Below, piece by piece: positions 15,634 to 24,050 of a stretch of 35,305 nt of DNA. Under the pieces are notes generated by a model, which had not been told where the DNA came from, made no database searches, and saw only the letters and a program-made list of their open reading frames with translations. Each line of letters begins with the position of its first letter. The stretch's first letter is position 1. The DNA is from Photobacterium alginatilyticum (GTDB taxonomy: Bacteria > Pseudomonadota > Gammaproteobacteria > Enterobacterales > Vibrionaceae). The stretch is from assembly GCF_009910675.1 (NCBI RefSeq), contig NZ_RSEJ01000019.1, positions 112-35,416 on the forward strand, given 5' to 3'. A program made the translations under genes and the position numbers.

Positions 15634-17118
15634 ATGACCTGGTTCCTGATGTGCGTAGCAGCGCTAGTAGGTGGCTACTTTATCTACGGTGCGTTTATCG
15701 AAAAAGTTTTTGGCGTTAACGAAAAACGTCAAACCCCTGCCTATACCAAGCAAGACGGCGTTGACTATGTGCCGATGTCAAACAAGAAGGTATATCTGGT
15801 ACAGCTGCTGAATATCGCCGGTGTCGGTCCGATCTTCGGCCCGATCATGGGTGCCCTGTACGGCCCGGCCGCGATGTTGTGGATTGTACTGGGCTGTATC
15901 TTTGCCGGTGCGGTGCACGACTACTTCTCCGGTATGTTGTCCGTGCGTAACGGCGGTGCCTCGGTACCGACGATCACAGGCCGCTACCTGGGTAATGGTG
16001 CCAAACACTTTATGAACATTTTTGCCATTATCCTGCTGCTGCTGGTTGGTGTGGTCTTCGTATCGGCTCCTGCCGGCATGATCACCAACCTGGTCAACGA
16101 GCAAACCGGTATGGGCATGTCGATGACGACGATGGTGGTTATCATCTTCGCCTACTACATCATCGCAACCATTGTCCCGGTTGATAAGATCATCGGCCGT
16201 TTCTATCCGCTATTCGGTGCCCTGTTGATCTTCATGTCTGTTGGTCTAATCACGGCGATTGCCTTCTCGAGCGAGCACTCGCTGCTGGGTGACTACGAGA
16301 TGAGCCAGATGTTTACCAACATGAACCCGAATAACCTGCCGCTGTGGCCAGCCCTATTCATCACCATTGCCTGTGGTGCTATCTCCGGCTTCCACGCAAC
16401 CCAGTCGCCGCTAATGGCCCGTTGTATGGAAAACGAGAAGAACGGTCGCTTCGTGTTCTACGGTGCGATGATTGGTGAAGGTGTTATCGCCCTGATTTGG
16501 TGTGCTCTGGCCCTGTCGTTCTTCGGTTCGGTTGACGCACTGAAAGAAGCGGTTGCCAACGGCGGCCCGGGTAACGTGGTATACAGCTCTTCAATTGGTC
16601 TGTTGGGCGTCTTCGGCGGTATCGTTGCCTTCCTGGGCGTGGTTATCCTGCCTATCACTTCAGGTGATACCGCTTTCCGCTCTAGCCGTCTTATCCTGGC
16701 TGAGTACTTCAACATGGAGCAGAAGACACTGCGCAACCGTCTGCTAATGGCCATCCCGCTGTTCGTTATCGGTGGTATCCTGACTCAAGTTGACTTCGGT
16801 ATTATCTGGCGCTACTTCGGCTTTGCCAACCAGAGCACAGCCGTAATGATGCTATGGACGGCCTCGGCCTACCTGCTTCGCCACAACAAGCTACACTGGG
16901 TTACCACAGTTCCGGCTGTATTCATGACCACGGTATGTATTACCTTCATCCTGAACAACAGCCAGCTAGGCTTTGGTCTGCCGATGATTGTGTCAACCAT
17001 TGCCGGTGTAGTTGGTGCCCTCAGCATCGCAGGCTATGTTATCAAGCGCTCAAAAGGCAAAGGTGAAACTGACCTGGCTGACGAAGAAGAAGCAAAAGGC
17101 AAGCTAGAGACAGCTTAA
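15634..17118 (+). CDS. CstA-family transporter, short form (probable pyruvate transporter)
   Basis: This 494-residue membrane protein has about a dozen hydrophobic segments and CstA motifs throughout: LLNIAGVGPIFGPIMGALYGP (about 58-78), CIFAGAVHDYFSGMLSVRNGG (about 88-108), GFHATQSPLMARC and LPITSGDTAFRS. E. coli CstA and BtsT have about 700 residues; this form lacks the long C-terminal part, and its acidic tail DEEEAKGK shows that it ends naturally. Members of the family import pyruvate or peptides. The adjacent BtsS/BtsR genes and BtsR-like boxes favour pyruvate; I recall a Vibrio transporter called BtsU with this setting. AAAGAGAGACAAG supplies a ribosome site. It has its own terminator. 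Confidence 0.9.
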   Translation: MTWFLMCVAALVGGYFIYGAFIEKVFGVNEKRQTPAYTKQDGVDYVPMSNKKVYLVQLLNIAGVGPIFGPIMGALYGPAAMLWIVLGCIFAGAVHDYFSGMLSVRNGGASVPTITGRYLGNGAKHFMNIFAIILLLLVGVVFVSAPAGMITNLVNEQTGMGMSMTTMVVIIFAYYIIATIVPVDKIIGRFYPLFGALLIFMSVGLITAIAFSSEHSLLGDYEMSQMFTNMNPNNLPLWPALFITIACGAISGFHATQSPLMARCMENEKNGRFVFYGAMIGEGVIALIWCALALSFFGSVDALKEAVANGGPGNVVYSSSIGLLGVFGGIVAFLGVVILPITSGDTAFRSSRLILAEYFNMEQKTLRNRLLMAIPLFVIGGILTQVDFGIIWRYFGFANQSTAVMMLWTASAYLLRHNKLHWVTTVPAVFMTTVCITFILNNSQLGFGLPMIVSTIAGVVGALSIAGYVIKRSKGKGETDLADEEEAKGKLETA

Positions 17119-17145
17119 CAACCTCCTCTTCGGCCCCGCAATTAC

Positions 17146-17174
17146 GAAACCAGCCATCGGCTGGTTTCTTTTTA
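17146..17174 (+). terminator. Rho-independent terminator of the CstA-family gene
   Basis: A perfect 10-bp stem GAAACCAGCC / GGCTGGTTTC with loop ATC is followed by TTTTTA, 28 bp after the stop. The 126 bases between it and the 8-bp tandem repeat hold nothing I can identify. Confidence 0.93.
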
Positions 17175-17300
17175 TCTGATGCAAATAATACTATTCCCCC
17201 ATCTTGCTGCCACCCTGCTCAGCATGCAGCGACACCTTTTTCTGCAAATGCCAGCAGCATCCGCTTCTCATACAATAAAGCGATTCCGGTTTCCTGTAAG

Positions 17301-17356
17301 ACAGCGAGACAGCGAGACAGCGAGACAGCGAGACAGCGAGACAGCGAGACAGCGAG
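17301..17356. repeat. Tandem repeat: 7 copies of the 8-mer ACAGCGAG
   Basis: Seven identical, uninterrupted copies of ACAGCGAG run from 17301 to 17356 in the spacer between the CstA-family terminator and the rplS terminator. Because 8 is not a multiple of 3, copy-number change would shift any reading frame, but no plausible gene spans it. It is a likely variable-number (strand-slippage) locus. Confidence 0.95.
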
Positions 17357-17438
17357 AACAATAGCTGGACCTGTCCAAACTGGCTATAACGATTGTTTTC
17401 ACCCAGGCCAGGCTACAGAGGTTATGGGGTAGCGATAT

Positions 17439-17468
17439 AAAAAAAGCCCACCTTGCGGTGGGCTTTTT
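17439..17468 (-). terminator. Terminator of the rpsP-rimM-trmD-rplS operon
   Basis: A perfect stem AAAAAGCCCACC / GGTGGGCTTTTT with loop TTGC lies 24 bp after the rplS stop. The A and T runs make it potentially active on both strands. Confidence 0.93.
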
Positions 17469-17491
17469 CAATAAACGTCTTACGCTTAAGA

Positions 17492-17845
17492 TTACTTGCG
17501 AGCAAGCTTCTCTTTGATACGTGCTGCTTTACCAGAACGCTCACGTAGGTAGTACAGTTTGGCACGACGTACTAGACCACGACGCTTAACAGTAATGCTG
17601 TCAACTAGTGGAGAGTGTGTCTGGAATGCACGCTCAACACCTTCACCGTTCGAGATTTTACGAACTGTGAATGCAGAATGTAGACCACGGTTACGCTTAG
17701 CGATAACAACGCCTTCGAACGCCTGTAGACGCTCACGGTCACCTTCTTTTACTTTAACCTGAACAACAACAGTGTCGCCCGGTGCAAAAGTAGGTAGGTC
17801 TTGTTTTAGTTGCTCGTCTTCGAGCTGCTTGATGATGTTACTCAT
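17492..17845 (-). CDS. rplS: 50S ribosomal protein L19
   Basis: This 117-residue protein matches L19, with the signatures [26 protein letters not shown] cut by [12 protein letters not shown] and the basic end [22 protein letters not shown]19 lies at the 30S-50S interface. It is the last gene of rpsP-rimM-trmD-rplS, 34 bp after trmD, before a strong terminator. Confidence 0.98.
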   Translation of the reverse strand: MSNIIKQLEDEQLKQDLPTFAPGDTVVVQVKVKEGDRERLQAFEGVVIAKRNRGLHSAFTVRKISNGEGVERAFQTHSPLVDSITVKRRGLVRRAKLYYLRERSGKAARIKEKLARK

Positions 17846-17879
17846 TGGTATACCCTAGAATAAACTGATACTAAATTAA

Positions 17880-18626
17880 TTAATTGCTTGCTTTATATTC
17901 GCGTATAAATTCCGCGAGCAAGAATTCCTGATCGTCAGTCAGAGCTAGGTTTTCCAGGAGCTCTGGTCTTCTCAGCCAGGTTCGGCCCAGCGATTGTTTC
18001 AACCGCCAGCGACTAATGTCCTTGTGGTTGCCAGACAACAAGACCCTAGGGACTTCCTGCCCGTCCAACAGTTCGGGACGCGTATAATGCGGACAATCTA
18101 GCAAGCCATTGGCAAAAGAATCTTCTTCTGCAGACGCAAAGTCACCCAGTACACCCGGTACAAACCGGACTACTGCATCAACTAGCGTCATGGCAGGCAG
18201 CTCGCCCCCAGTCAGCACAAAATCCCCGATAGACCATTCTTCGTCTACCTCTTGCTGGATAATGCGCTCATCCACCCCTTCATAGCGGCCACAGATCAGA
18301 ATCAAATTCTCATTCTGTGCCAGCTCCTCAACACCGGCTTGATCAAGCTTACGGCCCTGAGGCGAAAGGTAGATGACTTTAGCCTGGCCTTCAACAGACT
18401 GCTTGGCAGCATGGATAGCGTCGCGCAAAGGCTGTACCATCATCAGCATGCCAGGTCCGCCACCATAAGGTCGATCATCAACCGTACGGTGTTTGTCATG
18501 GGTAAAATCACGGGGATTCCATGTTTCTACCGACAAAAGGCCTTTTTTTACCGCCTGGCCTGTCACCCCAAAATTGGTAATGGCATTAAACATGTCAGGA
18601 AACAGGCTGATTATGCCTACCTTCAT
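17880..18626 (-). CDS. trmD: TrmD tRNA (guanine-37-N1)-methyltransferase
   Basis: This 248-residue protein of the SPOUT class carries [18 protein letters not shown] (about 50-67), the knot loops [12 protein letters not shown] (about 110-121) and [16 protein letters not shown] (about 131-146), and the C-terminal [11 protein letters not shown] and [18 protein letters not shown]. It methylates G37 next to the anticodon with S-adenosylmethionine, preventing +1 frameshifts. It lies 21 bp after rimM in the classic operon. Confidence 0.98.
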   Translation of the reverse strand: MKVGIISLFPDMFNAITNFGVTGQAVKKGLLSVETWNPRDFTHDKHRTVDDRPYGGGPGMLMMVQPLRDAIHAAKQSVEGQAKVIYLSPQGRKLDQAGVEELAQNENLILICGRYEGVDERIIQQEVDEEWSIGDFVLTGGELPAMTLVDAVVRFVPGVLGDFASAEEDSFANGLLDCPHYTRPELLDGQEVPRVLLSGNHKDISRWRLKQSLGRTWLRRPELLENLALTDDQEFLLAEFIREYKASN

Positions 18627-18647
18627 TTGTTCACCTATTACCGGGGA

Positions 18648-19202
18648 TTAAAATCCAGGATCCCAGTCAACTTCGATCCGCTGAGCAGTGCGATCAATCG
18701 ACTTGATGACCTGCTCATCGAGGAACGGGATTAGTCGTTCCTTCTGTCCAAAAGCATCTTTCAGGTTAGCCTTAACCACCAGGACATCGTTTGAACCTGT
18801 TTCCAGGATGTCTGTGACTTTACCCAGGTCGTAACCTTCGGTTGTTACCACAGCCATACCAAACAATTCGCGCCAGTAGAACTCTTCATCTGACAACGCC
18901 GGTAGTTTATCGGCCTGTATAGCGACTTCTGCGTTAGTAAACATTTGAGCGTCCTCACGAACGTTCAGGCCTTCTAACTTCGCCACCATACCCTGACCAT
19001 GACGTTTCCACGACTCAACGCGGAACTCTTTCCACTCACCCTTAACTTTCACAAGCCAAGGCTGATAGGAAAAAATGCTTTCGGAATCTTCTGTGTAGGA
19101 AAAAACTTTGAGCCAACCCTTGATACCGTAGGAGGCACCCAGTTTACCGACAACAATGTAGTCTTGGTTATTTGAACTCATCGCTTCTTTGCTACCAGAC
19201 AT
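18648..19202 (-). CDS. rimM: RimM 16S rRNA processing / 30S maturation factor
   Basis: This 184-residue protein has an N-terminal RimM beta-barrel ([20 protein letters not shown], about 16-35), a linker and a PRC-barrel domain ([20 protein letters not shown], and [12 protein letters not shown] in the middle). It ends with IEVDWDPGF, as E. coli RimM does. It helps assemble the 30S head around S19. The start chosen is ATG 19202, 5 nt after rpsP; a second ATG at 19181 is possible. Neither has a good ribosome site, so coupling to rpsP translation is likely. Confidence 0.96.
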   Translation of the reverse strand: MSGSKEAMSSNNQDYIVVGKLGASYGIKGWLKVFSYTEDSESIFSYQPWLVKVKGEWKEFRVESWKRHGQGMVAKLEGLNVREDAQMFTNAEVAIQADKLPALSDEEFYWRELFGMAVVTTEGYDLGKVTDILETGSNDVLVVKANLKDAFGQKERLIPFLDEQVIKSIDRTAQRIEVDWDPGF

Positions 19203-19207
19203 GCTAA

Positions 19208-19456
19208 TTAAGCCGCTTTAGCAGCGTCTTTGATTAGCTTAGCTGCGCGGTCAGACACAGTTGCGCCTAGACCAACCCAGTGGTTAACACGGTCAAGGTC
19301 TAGACGTAGACGCTCTTCCTGACCCTTAGCTAGCGGGTTGAAGAAACCAATTTTTTCGATGTTACGACCGTCGCGTGCACAGCGAGAATCAGCAACAACG
19401 ATTTGATAAAATGGACGCTTCTTAGCGCCGTGACGTGCCAAACGAATGGTTACCAT
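19208..19456 (-). CDS. rpsP: 30S ribosomal protein S16
   Basis: This 82-residue protein starts [20 protein letters not shown] and contains [16 protein letters not shown], both typical of S16. It is the first gene of the rpsP-rimM-trmD-rplS operon, with ribosome site AGAGGACGAT before the ATG and a leader hairpin and strong promoter upstream. Confidence 0.98.
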   Translation of the reverse strand: MVTIRLARHGAKKRPFYQIVVADSRCARDGRNIEKIGFFNPLAKGQEERLRLDLDRVNHWVGLGATVSDRAAKLIKDAAKAA

Positions 19457-19488
19457 ATCGTCCTCTTTGCATTACTGTAAATTAAAGT

Positions 19489-19513
19489 GGCCCCGCTTGA
19501 AATAAACGGGGCC
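19489..19513 (-). repeat. GC-rich hairpin in the rpsP operon leader
   Basis: On the minus strand GGCCCCG, an 11-nt loop and CGGGGCC lie downstream of the rpsP promoter and 33 bp before the rpsP ATG, so they are in the mRNA leader. The sequence after it (ACTTTAATTT) is only moderately T-rich. It could be a leaky terminator for ffh read-through or a leader control element. Confidence 0.6.
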
Positions 19514-19534
19514 CGTGCCAAATTAAGCTCGGGA

Positions 19535-19562
19535 ATTTTACTCTTTAAACTGACGAATGCAA
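19535..19562 (-). promoter_or_regulatory. rpsP operon promoter
   Basis: On the minus strand TTGCAT (19557-19562) and TAAAAT (19535-19540) are 16 bp apart, with A-rich sequence further upstream (GTGAAAAAGTAGCTAAAG). It lies between ffh and rpsP, about 80 bp before the ATG. Confidence 0.7.
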
Positions 19563-19625
19563 CCGCTTTAGCTACTTTTTCACCAGTTAAGGGAAAATAA
19601 CCCCAAGGCCTAAGTAATAAATTGC

Positions 19626-20993
19626 CTAGCGACCAGGGAACATGCCGCCACCCGGCATCATGCCTTTCATATTGCGCATCATGTTCTTCATCCCGCCCTT
19701 CTGCATCTTCTTCATCATCTTCTGCATCTGGGTGAACTGTTTCAGCAAACGGTTAACATCCTGTACCTGGGTACCTGAACCCATGGCGATACGCTTCTTG
19801 CGCGAACCCTTGATGATTTCCGGACGCTCACGCTCTCCCGGTGTCATCGAGTTAATGATAGCCTCCATCTGGACGAACATCTTGTCGTCGACCTGATCTT
19901 TGACATTGTCAGGCAGCTGGGACATACCCGGCAGCTTGTCCATCATGCCCATCATGCCGCCCATATTTTTCATCTGCTGCAGCTGGCCGCGGAAATCTTC
20001 CAGGTCAAAGCCTTTCTTCTCTTTGAATTTCTTCGCAAGCTTCTCGGCTTTTTCCTTATCAACGTTACGCTCAAGATCTTCGATCAGAGACAGAACGTCA
20101 CCCATGCCCAGAATACGTGAGGCAACACGATCAGGGTGGAAAGGTTCCAGAGCATCGGTTTTCTCACCCACACCCAGGAATTTAATTGGCTTACCGGTAA
20201 GATGACGTACCGATAGCGCCGCACCACCACGGGCATCACCGTCAACCTTGGTCAGGATCACACCGGTCAGCGGCAGGGCCTCGTCAAACGCCTTGGCGGT
20301 ATTGGCCGCATCCTGACCGGTCATGGCATCAACCACAAACAGGGTTTCTACCGGATTGATGGTCTGATGGACGTCTTTGATCTCGCCCATCATTTCTTCG
20401 TCGACATGCAAACGACCGGCGGTATCGACAATCACCACGTCGTAGAACTTCAGCTTACCGTGATCCAATGCGGCCTTGGCAATATCGACCGGCTTCTGAT
20501 CCGGTGATGACGGGAAGAAATCAATGCCAATGTCGCTAGCCAGCGTTTCCAGCTGTTTGATCGCTGCCGGGCGATAGACATCGGCAGAAACAACCAGAAC
20601 CTTCTTCTTCTGGCGCTCTTTTAATAATTTACCCAGTTTACCGACACTGGTGGTTTTACCCGCACCCTGCAGGCCTGCCATCAAGATGACTGCCGGCGGC
20701 TGGCATGACAGGTCGAGGTCTTCGTTGGACGCTCCCATCACCGCTTCAAGTTCAGCCTGAACTATCTTGATGAACTCCTGCCCCGGCGTCAGGCTTTTCG
20801 ATACCTCGGTACCGACAGCGCGCTCTTTGACACGCTTAACAAAGTCACGGACAACAGGAAGCGCAACATCGGCTTCGAGTAACGCCATACGTACTTCACG
20901 CAGCGTATCCTTGATGTTGTCGTCCGTCAGACGACCACGGCCGCTGACATTCTTAAGCGTTCGCGATAAACGCTCCGATAAATTTTCGAACAT
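19626..20993 (-). CDS. ffh: Ffh signal recognition particle protein
   Basis: This 455-residue protein has an N domain (1-90), a G domain with P-loop MAGLQGAGKTTSVGKLG (about 105-121), DTAGRLHVDEEMM and TKVDGDARGGAALS, and a methionine-rich M domain (about 325-450) with runs such as MKNMGGMMGMMDKLPGM. Ffh binds 4.5S RNA and signal sequences at the ribosome and hands them to FtsY. A -10-like TATACT on the minus strand (about 21038-21043) lies roughly 45 bp upstream of the ATG. It is divergent from ypjD, as in E. coli. Confidence 0.98.
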   Translation of the reverse strand: MFENLSERLSRTLKNVSGRGRLTDDNIKDTLREVRMALLEADVALPVVRDFVKRVKERAVGTEVSKSLTPGQEFIKIVQAELEAVMGASNEDLDLSCQPPAVILMAGLQGAGKTTSVGKLGKLLKERQKKKVLVVSADVYRPAAIKQLETLASDIGIDFFPSSPDQKPVDIAKAALDHGKLKFYDVVIVDTAGRLHVDEEMMGEIKDVHQTINPVETLFVVDAMTGQDAANTAKAFDEALPLTGVILTKVDGDARGGAALSVRHLTGKPIKFLGVGEKTDALEPFHPDRVASRILGMGDVLSLIEDLERNVDKEKAEKLAKKFKEKKGFDLEDFRGQLQQMKNMGGMMGMMDKLPGMSQLPDNVKDQVDDKMFVQMEAIINSMTPGERERPEIIKGSRKKRIAMGSGTQVQDVNRLLKQFTQMQKMMKKMQKGGMKNMMRNMKGMMPGGGMFPGR

Positions 20994-21139
20994 GTGCTAC
21001 TCGCTCGTTACGCAACAAAATCTGAGAGATCTGGCTAGTATACCGCATAACCCCGCCCGCTTTCATGTTATCGCGACCACTTTAGGCCCAGTTCTCTATC
21101 GAACTGCGTCATGTCCCACAGATTCAGGTGGGCATTACA

Positions 21140-21169
21140 TTGGCGGCGAGACATTGAGCAAGGTATAAT
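21140..21169 (+). promoter_or_regulatory. ypjD promoter
   Basis: A perfect -10 TATAAT (21164-21169) has a TTGGCG -35 (21140-21145) at 18 bp. It lies 36 bp before the ypjD start and faces away from ffh. Confidence 0.65.
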
Positions 21170-21205
21170 TGCCGATTCTAACCATCTTAAATAGTTAAGT
21201 TTACT

Positions 21206-22003
21206 ATGGATATGTTGATAGCCTTAATGGCTGCTTGCTTATATTTCCTAGCCCTCGGGCTGGTCGTGCCAGGACTTACAAACAGTAATGGTATTAAAAC
21301 CAAACCAGTGTTCCTGTGTGCGCTGGCAGCTATTGCCCTGCATATCCTGCTCTTAAAAGACTTAATTCATGGCGGTCCGGGCCAGAATTTAAGTATTTTG
21401 AATGTGGCATCTTTGATCAGCCTGATTATTTCGCTGCTGACCACGCTGGCAATGCTGCGGATACGGGTTTGGTTCCTGCTACCTGTCGTATACAGCTTCG
21501 CGGCGATTAACCTCTCCGCGGCCACCCTGCTTCCGGGCACCTTTATCACCCATCTGGAAGCCCATCCGCAGGTGCTGCTGCATATTTCGCTGGCGCTGTT
21601 TTCGTATTCAACACTGATGATTGCCACCCTGTATGCCATTCAGCTGGCCTGGCTCGACCACAAGCTGAAAAATAAAAAAAGCCTGCTGATCAATCCGAAC
21701 ATCCCCCCTTTAATGATGGTCGAGAGGCAGCTTTTCAAGATCATTCTGGTCGGAAACTCGCTGCTGACCGTGACACTGATCACCGGCTTTGCCTTTATTC
21801 AGGATATGCTGGCGCAGGGGAAACTCCACAAAGCCGTCCTTTCATTGCTGGCCTGGGTGGTATACAGCGTCTTGCTTTGGGGGCATTACCAGCTCGGTTG
21901 GCGAGGTCGCCGGGTAGTATGGTTTAGCCTGGTAGGTGCCTTCCTGCTCACGCTGGCATATTTCGGCAGCCGCTTCGTCAAAGAGATCATCATTGGGGCA
22001 TAA
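21206..22003 (+). CDS. ypjD: YpjD, CcsA-like inner-membrane protein
   Basis: This 265-residue protein has about eight membrane helices and the family end WGHYQLGWRGRRVVWF (about 225-240). It belongs to the CcsA/HemX-like cytochrome assembly superfamily but lacks a proven role in haem handling. E. coli YpjD has 263 residues and the same position between ffh and corB. It ends in its own small terminator. Confidence 0.88.
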   Translation: MDMLIALMAACLYFLALGLVVPGLTNSNGIKTKPVFLCALAAIALHILLLKDLIHGGPGQNLSILNVASLISLIISLLTTLAMLRIRVWFLLPVVYSFAAINLSAATLLPGTFITHLEAHPQVLLHISLALFSYSTLMIATLYAIQLAWLDHKLKNKKSLLINPNIPPLMMVERQLFKIILVGNSLLTVTLITGFAFIQDMLAQGKLHKAVLSLLAWVVYSVLLWGHYQLGWRGRRVVWFSLVGAFLLTLAYFGSRFVKEIIIGA

Positions 22004-22018
22004 AAAGTGCCCCTTTTA
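21995..22018 (+). terminator. Terminator at the ypjD stop codon
   Basis: GGGGCA, a 7-nt loop and TGCCCC followed by TTTTATT form a short stem that overlaps the ypjD stop. Being only 6 bp, it may let some transcription continue into corB. Confidence 0.65.
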
Positions 22019-22093
22019 TTGTCATGCTAACATTGACACCTACCCACTCAGGGTACAAAGTACTTGTAACAGAAACGTTAAGGAAATAGTTTT

Positions 22094-23371
22094 TTGGACG
22101 ACATATCCACGGGAGTCTTATTCTCCCTCCTGATATTACTACTCGTCATTTCCGGATACTTCTCCGGTTCTGAAACCGGCATGATGTCACTCAACCGCTA
22201 TAAGCTGAGACATCTTGCCAACCAGGGACACAGGGGAGCCAAGCGGGTTGAAAAACTGCTTTCGCGTCCCGACCGGCTGATCGGTCTTATCCTGATCGGC
22301 AACAACCTCGTCAACATTCTCGCGTCGGCGATTGCGACCATTCTCGGCATGCGCCTGTACGGCGATCTGGGTGTCGCCATTGCGACCGGTGCCCTCACCC
22401 TGGTCGTCCTGGTCTTTGCCGAGGTCACACCGAAAACCCTTGCCGCCCTCTACCCGGAACGCGTCTCCTACACCAGCAGCGTCGTACTGAATATTTTGAT
22501 GAAGCTGCTGTATCCGCTGGTCTGGTTCGTCAATGGCATTACCAATAGCTTTCTGATGTTGCTGGGACTCAGGGTCGACAACATGAACGACCCCAAGCTC
22601 AGCTCAGATGAACTGCGGACCGTGGTGAACGAAGCCGGTGGACTGATCCCCCGACGTCACCAGGATATGCTGCTGTCTATTCTGGATCTGGAAAACGTCA
22701 CGGTCGAAGATCTGATGGTGCCGCGCAGCGATATCGCCGCCATCAACATCAACGATGACTGGAAGTCGATTGTCCGCCAGCTGAGCCATTCAGCCCATGG
22801 CCGGATCGTGCTGTATCGCGACACTATTGACGAAGTCGTCGGAATGCTACGAGTACGCGAGGCGTACCGGCTAATGATGGATAAAAACGACTTCAGCAAA
22901 GCCAACCTGCTACGTGCCGCCGACGAGGTGTACTTTATTCCGGAGGGCACCCCGCTCAATATTCAGCTGCTGAAATTCCAGCGCAACAAAGAGCGTATTG
23001 GCCTCATTGTCGATGAATACGGCGACATTCAGGGACTGATCACCCTCGAAGATATTCTTGAGGAGATCGTCGGCGAATTTACCACCTCGATCACCCCGAC
23101 CCTGGCAGAAGAAATCACCCCGCAGGCGGATGGCAGCCTGATGATAGAAGGCAGTGCCAATATCCGGGATCTCAACAAGAGTCTGAACTGGAACCTGCCA
23201 ACCGATGGGCCGCGCACCCTCAACGGTCTGATCCTGGAGCACCTGGAGGATATCCCGGACAGCCAGCTCAGTATCAAAGTCGGCGGCCACCAGATGGAAA
23301 TCATCGAGGTCTCCGAGAATATGATCAAACTGGTCAAAGTCCTGCCGACTCCGCTCCAGAAAACGGGCTAG
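22094..23371 (+). CDS. corB: CorB/YfjD, DUF21-CBS-CorC family membrane protein
   Basis: This 425-residue protein has an N-terminal DUF21/CNNM membrane domain (about 1-185, with SGYFSGSETGMMSLNRYKLRHL split by SETGMMSLNR), a CBS pair (about 205-325, with VEDLMVPRSDI and GLIVDEYGDIQGLITLEDILEE) and a C-terminal CorC_HlyC domain (about 340-420). CorB is linked to magnesium and cobalt transport. Start is TTG at 22094, with AAGGAA about 9 nt upstream and a good fit to the E. coli N-terminus. It follows ypjD by 90 bp. Confidence 0.93.
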   Translation: MDDISTGVLFSLLILLLVISGYFSGSETGMMSLNRYKLRHLANQGHRGAKRVEKLLSRPDRLIGLILIGNNLVNILASAIATILGMRLYGDLGVAIATGALTLVVLVFAEVTPKTLAALYPERVSYTSSVVLNILMKLLYPLVWFVNGITNSFLMLLGLRVDNMNDPKLSSDELRTVVNEAGGLIPRRHQDMLLSILDLENVTVEDLMVPRSDIAAININDDWKSIVRQLSHSAHGRIVLYRDTIDEVVGMLRVREAYRLMMDKNDFSKANLLRAADEVYFIPEGTPLNIQLLKFQRNKERIGLIVDEYGDIQGLITLEDILEEIVGEFTTSITPTLAEEITPQADGSLMIEGSANIRDLNKSLNWNLPTDGPRTLNGLILEHLEDIPDSQLSIKVGGHQMEIIEVSENMIKLVKVLPTPLQKTG

Positions 23372-23406
23372 AGCGACACTTGCCACCAATAACGTTCAGA
23401 GACAAC

Positions 23407-23432
23407 AAAGCCGGCATTCGCCGGCTTTATTC
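23407..23432. terminator. Shared terminator of corB and luxS
   Basis: A perfect 9-bp stem AAAGCCGGC / GCCGGCTTT with a 4-nt loop is flanked by A- and T-rich sequence and lies between the convergent corB and luxS. Confidence 0.85.
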
Positions 23433-23459
23433 TTTTCAAGTTGCACTATCTGTATGCTG

Positions 23460-23978
23460 TTACTTCACGCTCAGCTCGTTGAGCATGGCTTCCGGCAGCG
23501 CCAGATCATCATTCTTATTGACATCAATACCCTGCTCAAGAATGGATTTGGCTATCTGCTTGGCATCATCCAGCGAATGCATGCTAAAAGTGCCGCACTG
23601 GTATTCATTCAGCTCGGGGATCTTGTCCTGCGACTCCACCTTCAGCACATCTTCCATGGCCGCCGTCCAGCTCGCAGCCACATCCTGCTCGCTCGGGGTA
23701 CCAATCAGGCTCATGTAAAAACCGGTACGACAGCCCATCGGTGAAATATCGATAATCTCGACATTATCCGAATTAAGGTGGTTACGCATAAAGCCCGCGT
23801 AAAGATGCTCAAGAGTATGGATACCACGCTCGCTCAGAATGTCCGCATTGGGGCGACAGAAGCGCAGATCAAAAACAGTGATGGTATCCCCTTTCGGAGT
23901 CTGCATCGTTTTGGCCACACGCACAGCCGGTGCATGCATGCGGGTGTGGTCAACGGTAAAACTATCTAATAATGGCAT
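23460..23978 (-). CDS. luxS: LuxS S-ribosylhomocysteine lyase (AI-2 synthase)
   Basis: Starting at ATG 23978 ([14 protein letters not shown]) the protein has 172 residues, as in V. harveyi. The start has a very strong ribosome site (AAGGAGAAGGATGTA); an upstream TTG is rejected. Metal ligands His54, His58 (HTLEH) and Cys128 (YQCGT) are present, as are catalytic Glu57 and Cys83 (PMGCRTGFY). LuxS splits S-ribosylhomocysteine into homocysteine and DPD, the precursor of the quorum-sensing signal AI-2, and detoxifies S-adenosylhomocysteine. It lies after a transglycosylase gene and gshA, close to the E. coli order luxS-gshA-yqaA. Confidence 0.98.
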   Translation of the reverse strand: MPLLDSFTVDHTRMHAPAVRVAKTMQTPKGDTITVFDLRFCRPNADILSERGIHTLEHLYAGFMRNHLNSDNVEIIDISPMGCRTGFYMSLIGTPSEQDVAASWTAAMEDVLKVESQDKIPELNEYQCGTFSMHSLDDAKQIAKSILEQGIDVNKNDDLALPEAMLNELSVK

Positions 23979-24050
23979 TACATCCTTCTCCTTTGCCAAG
24001 TCTTCTCACTAGGTTAATCATAGCCCAGCCGCTGACACCGTCAGCGCTGG

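Noticed and set aside
17301..17356. Possible CRISPR array
   Set aside because: The units are 8 bp and have no spacers, and there are no cas genes in the window.
17179..17364. 61-codon frame through the 8-bp repeat (RQRDSETA-type repeats)
   Set aside because: The repeating peptide only mirrors the DNA repeat. No ribosome site or promoter is visible.
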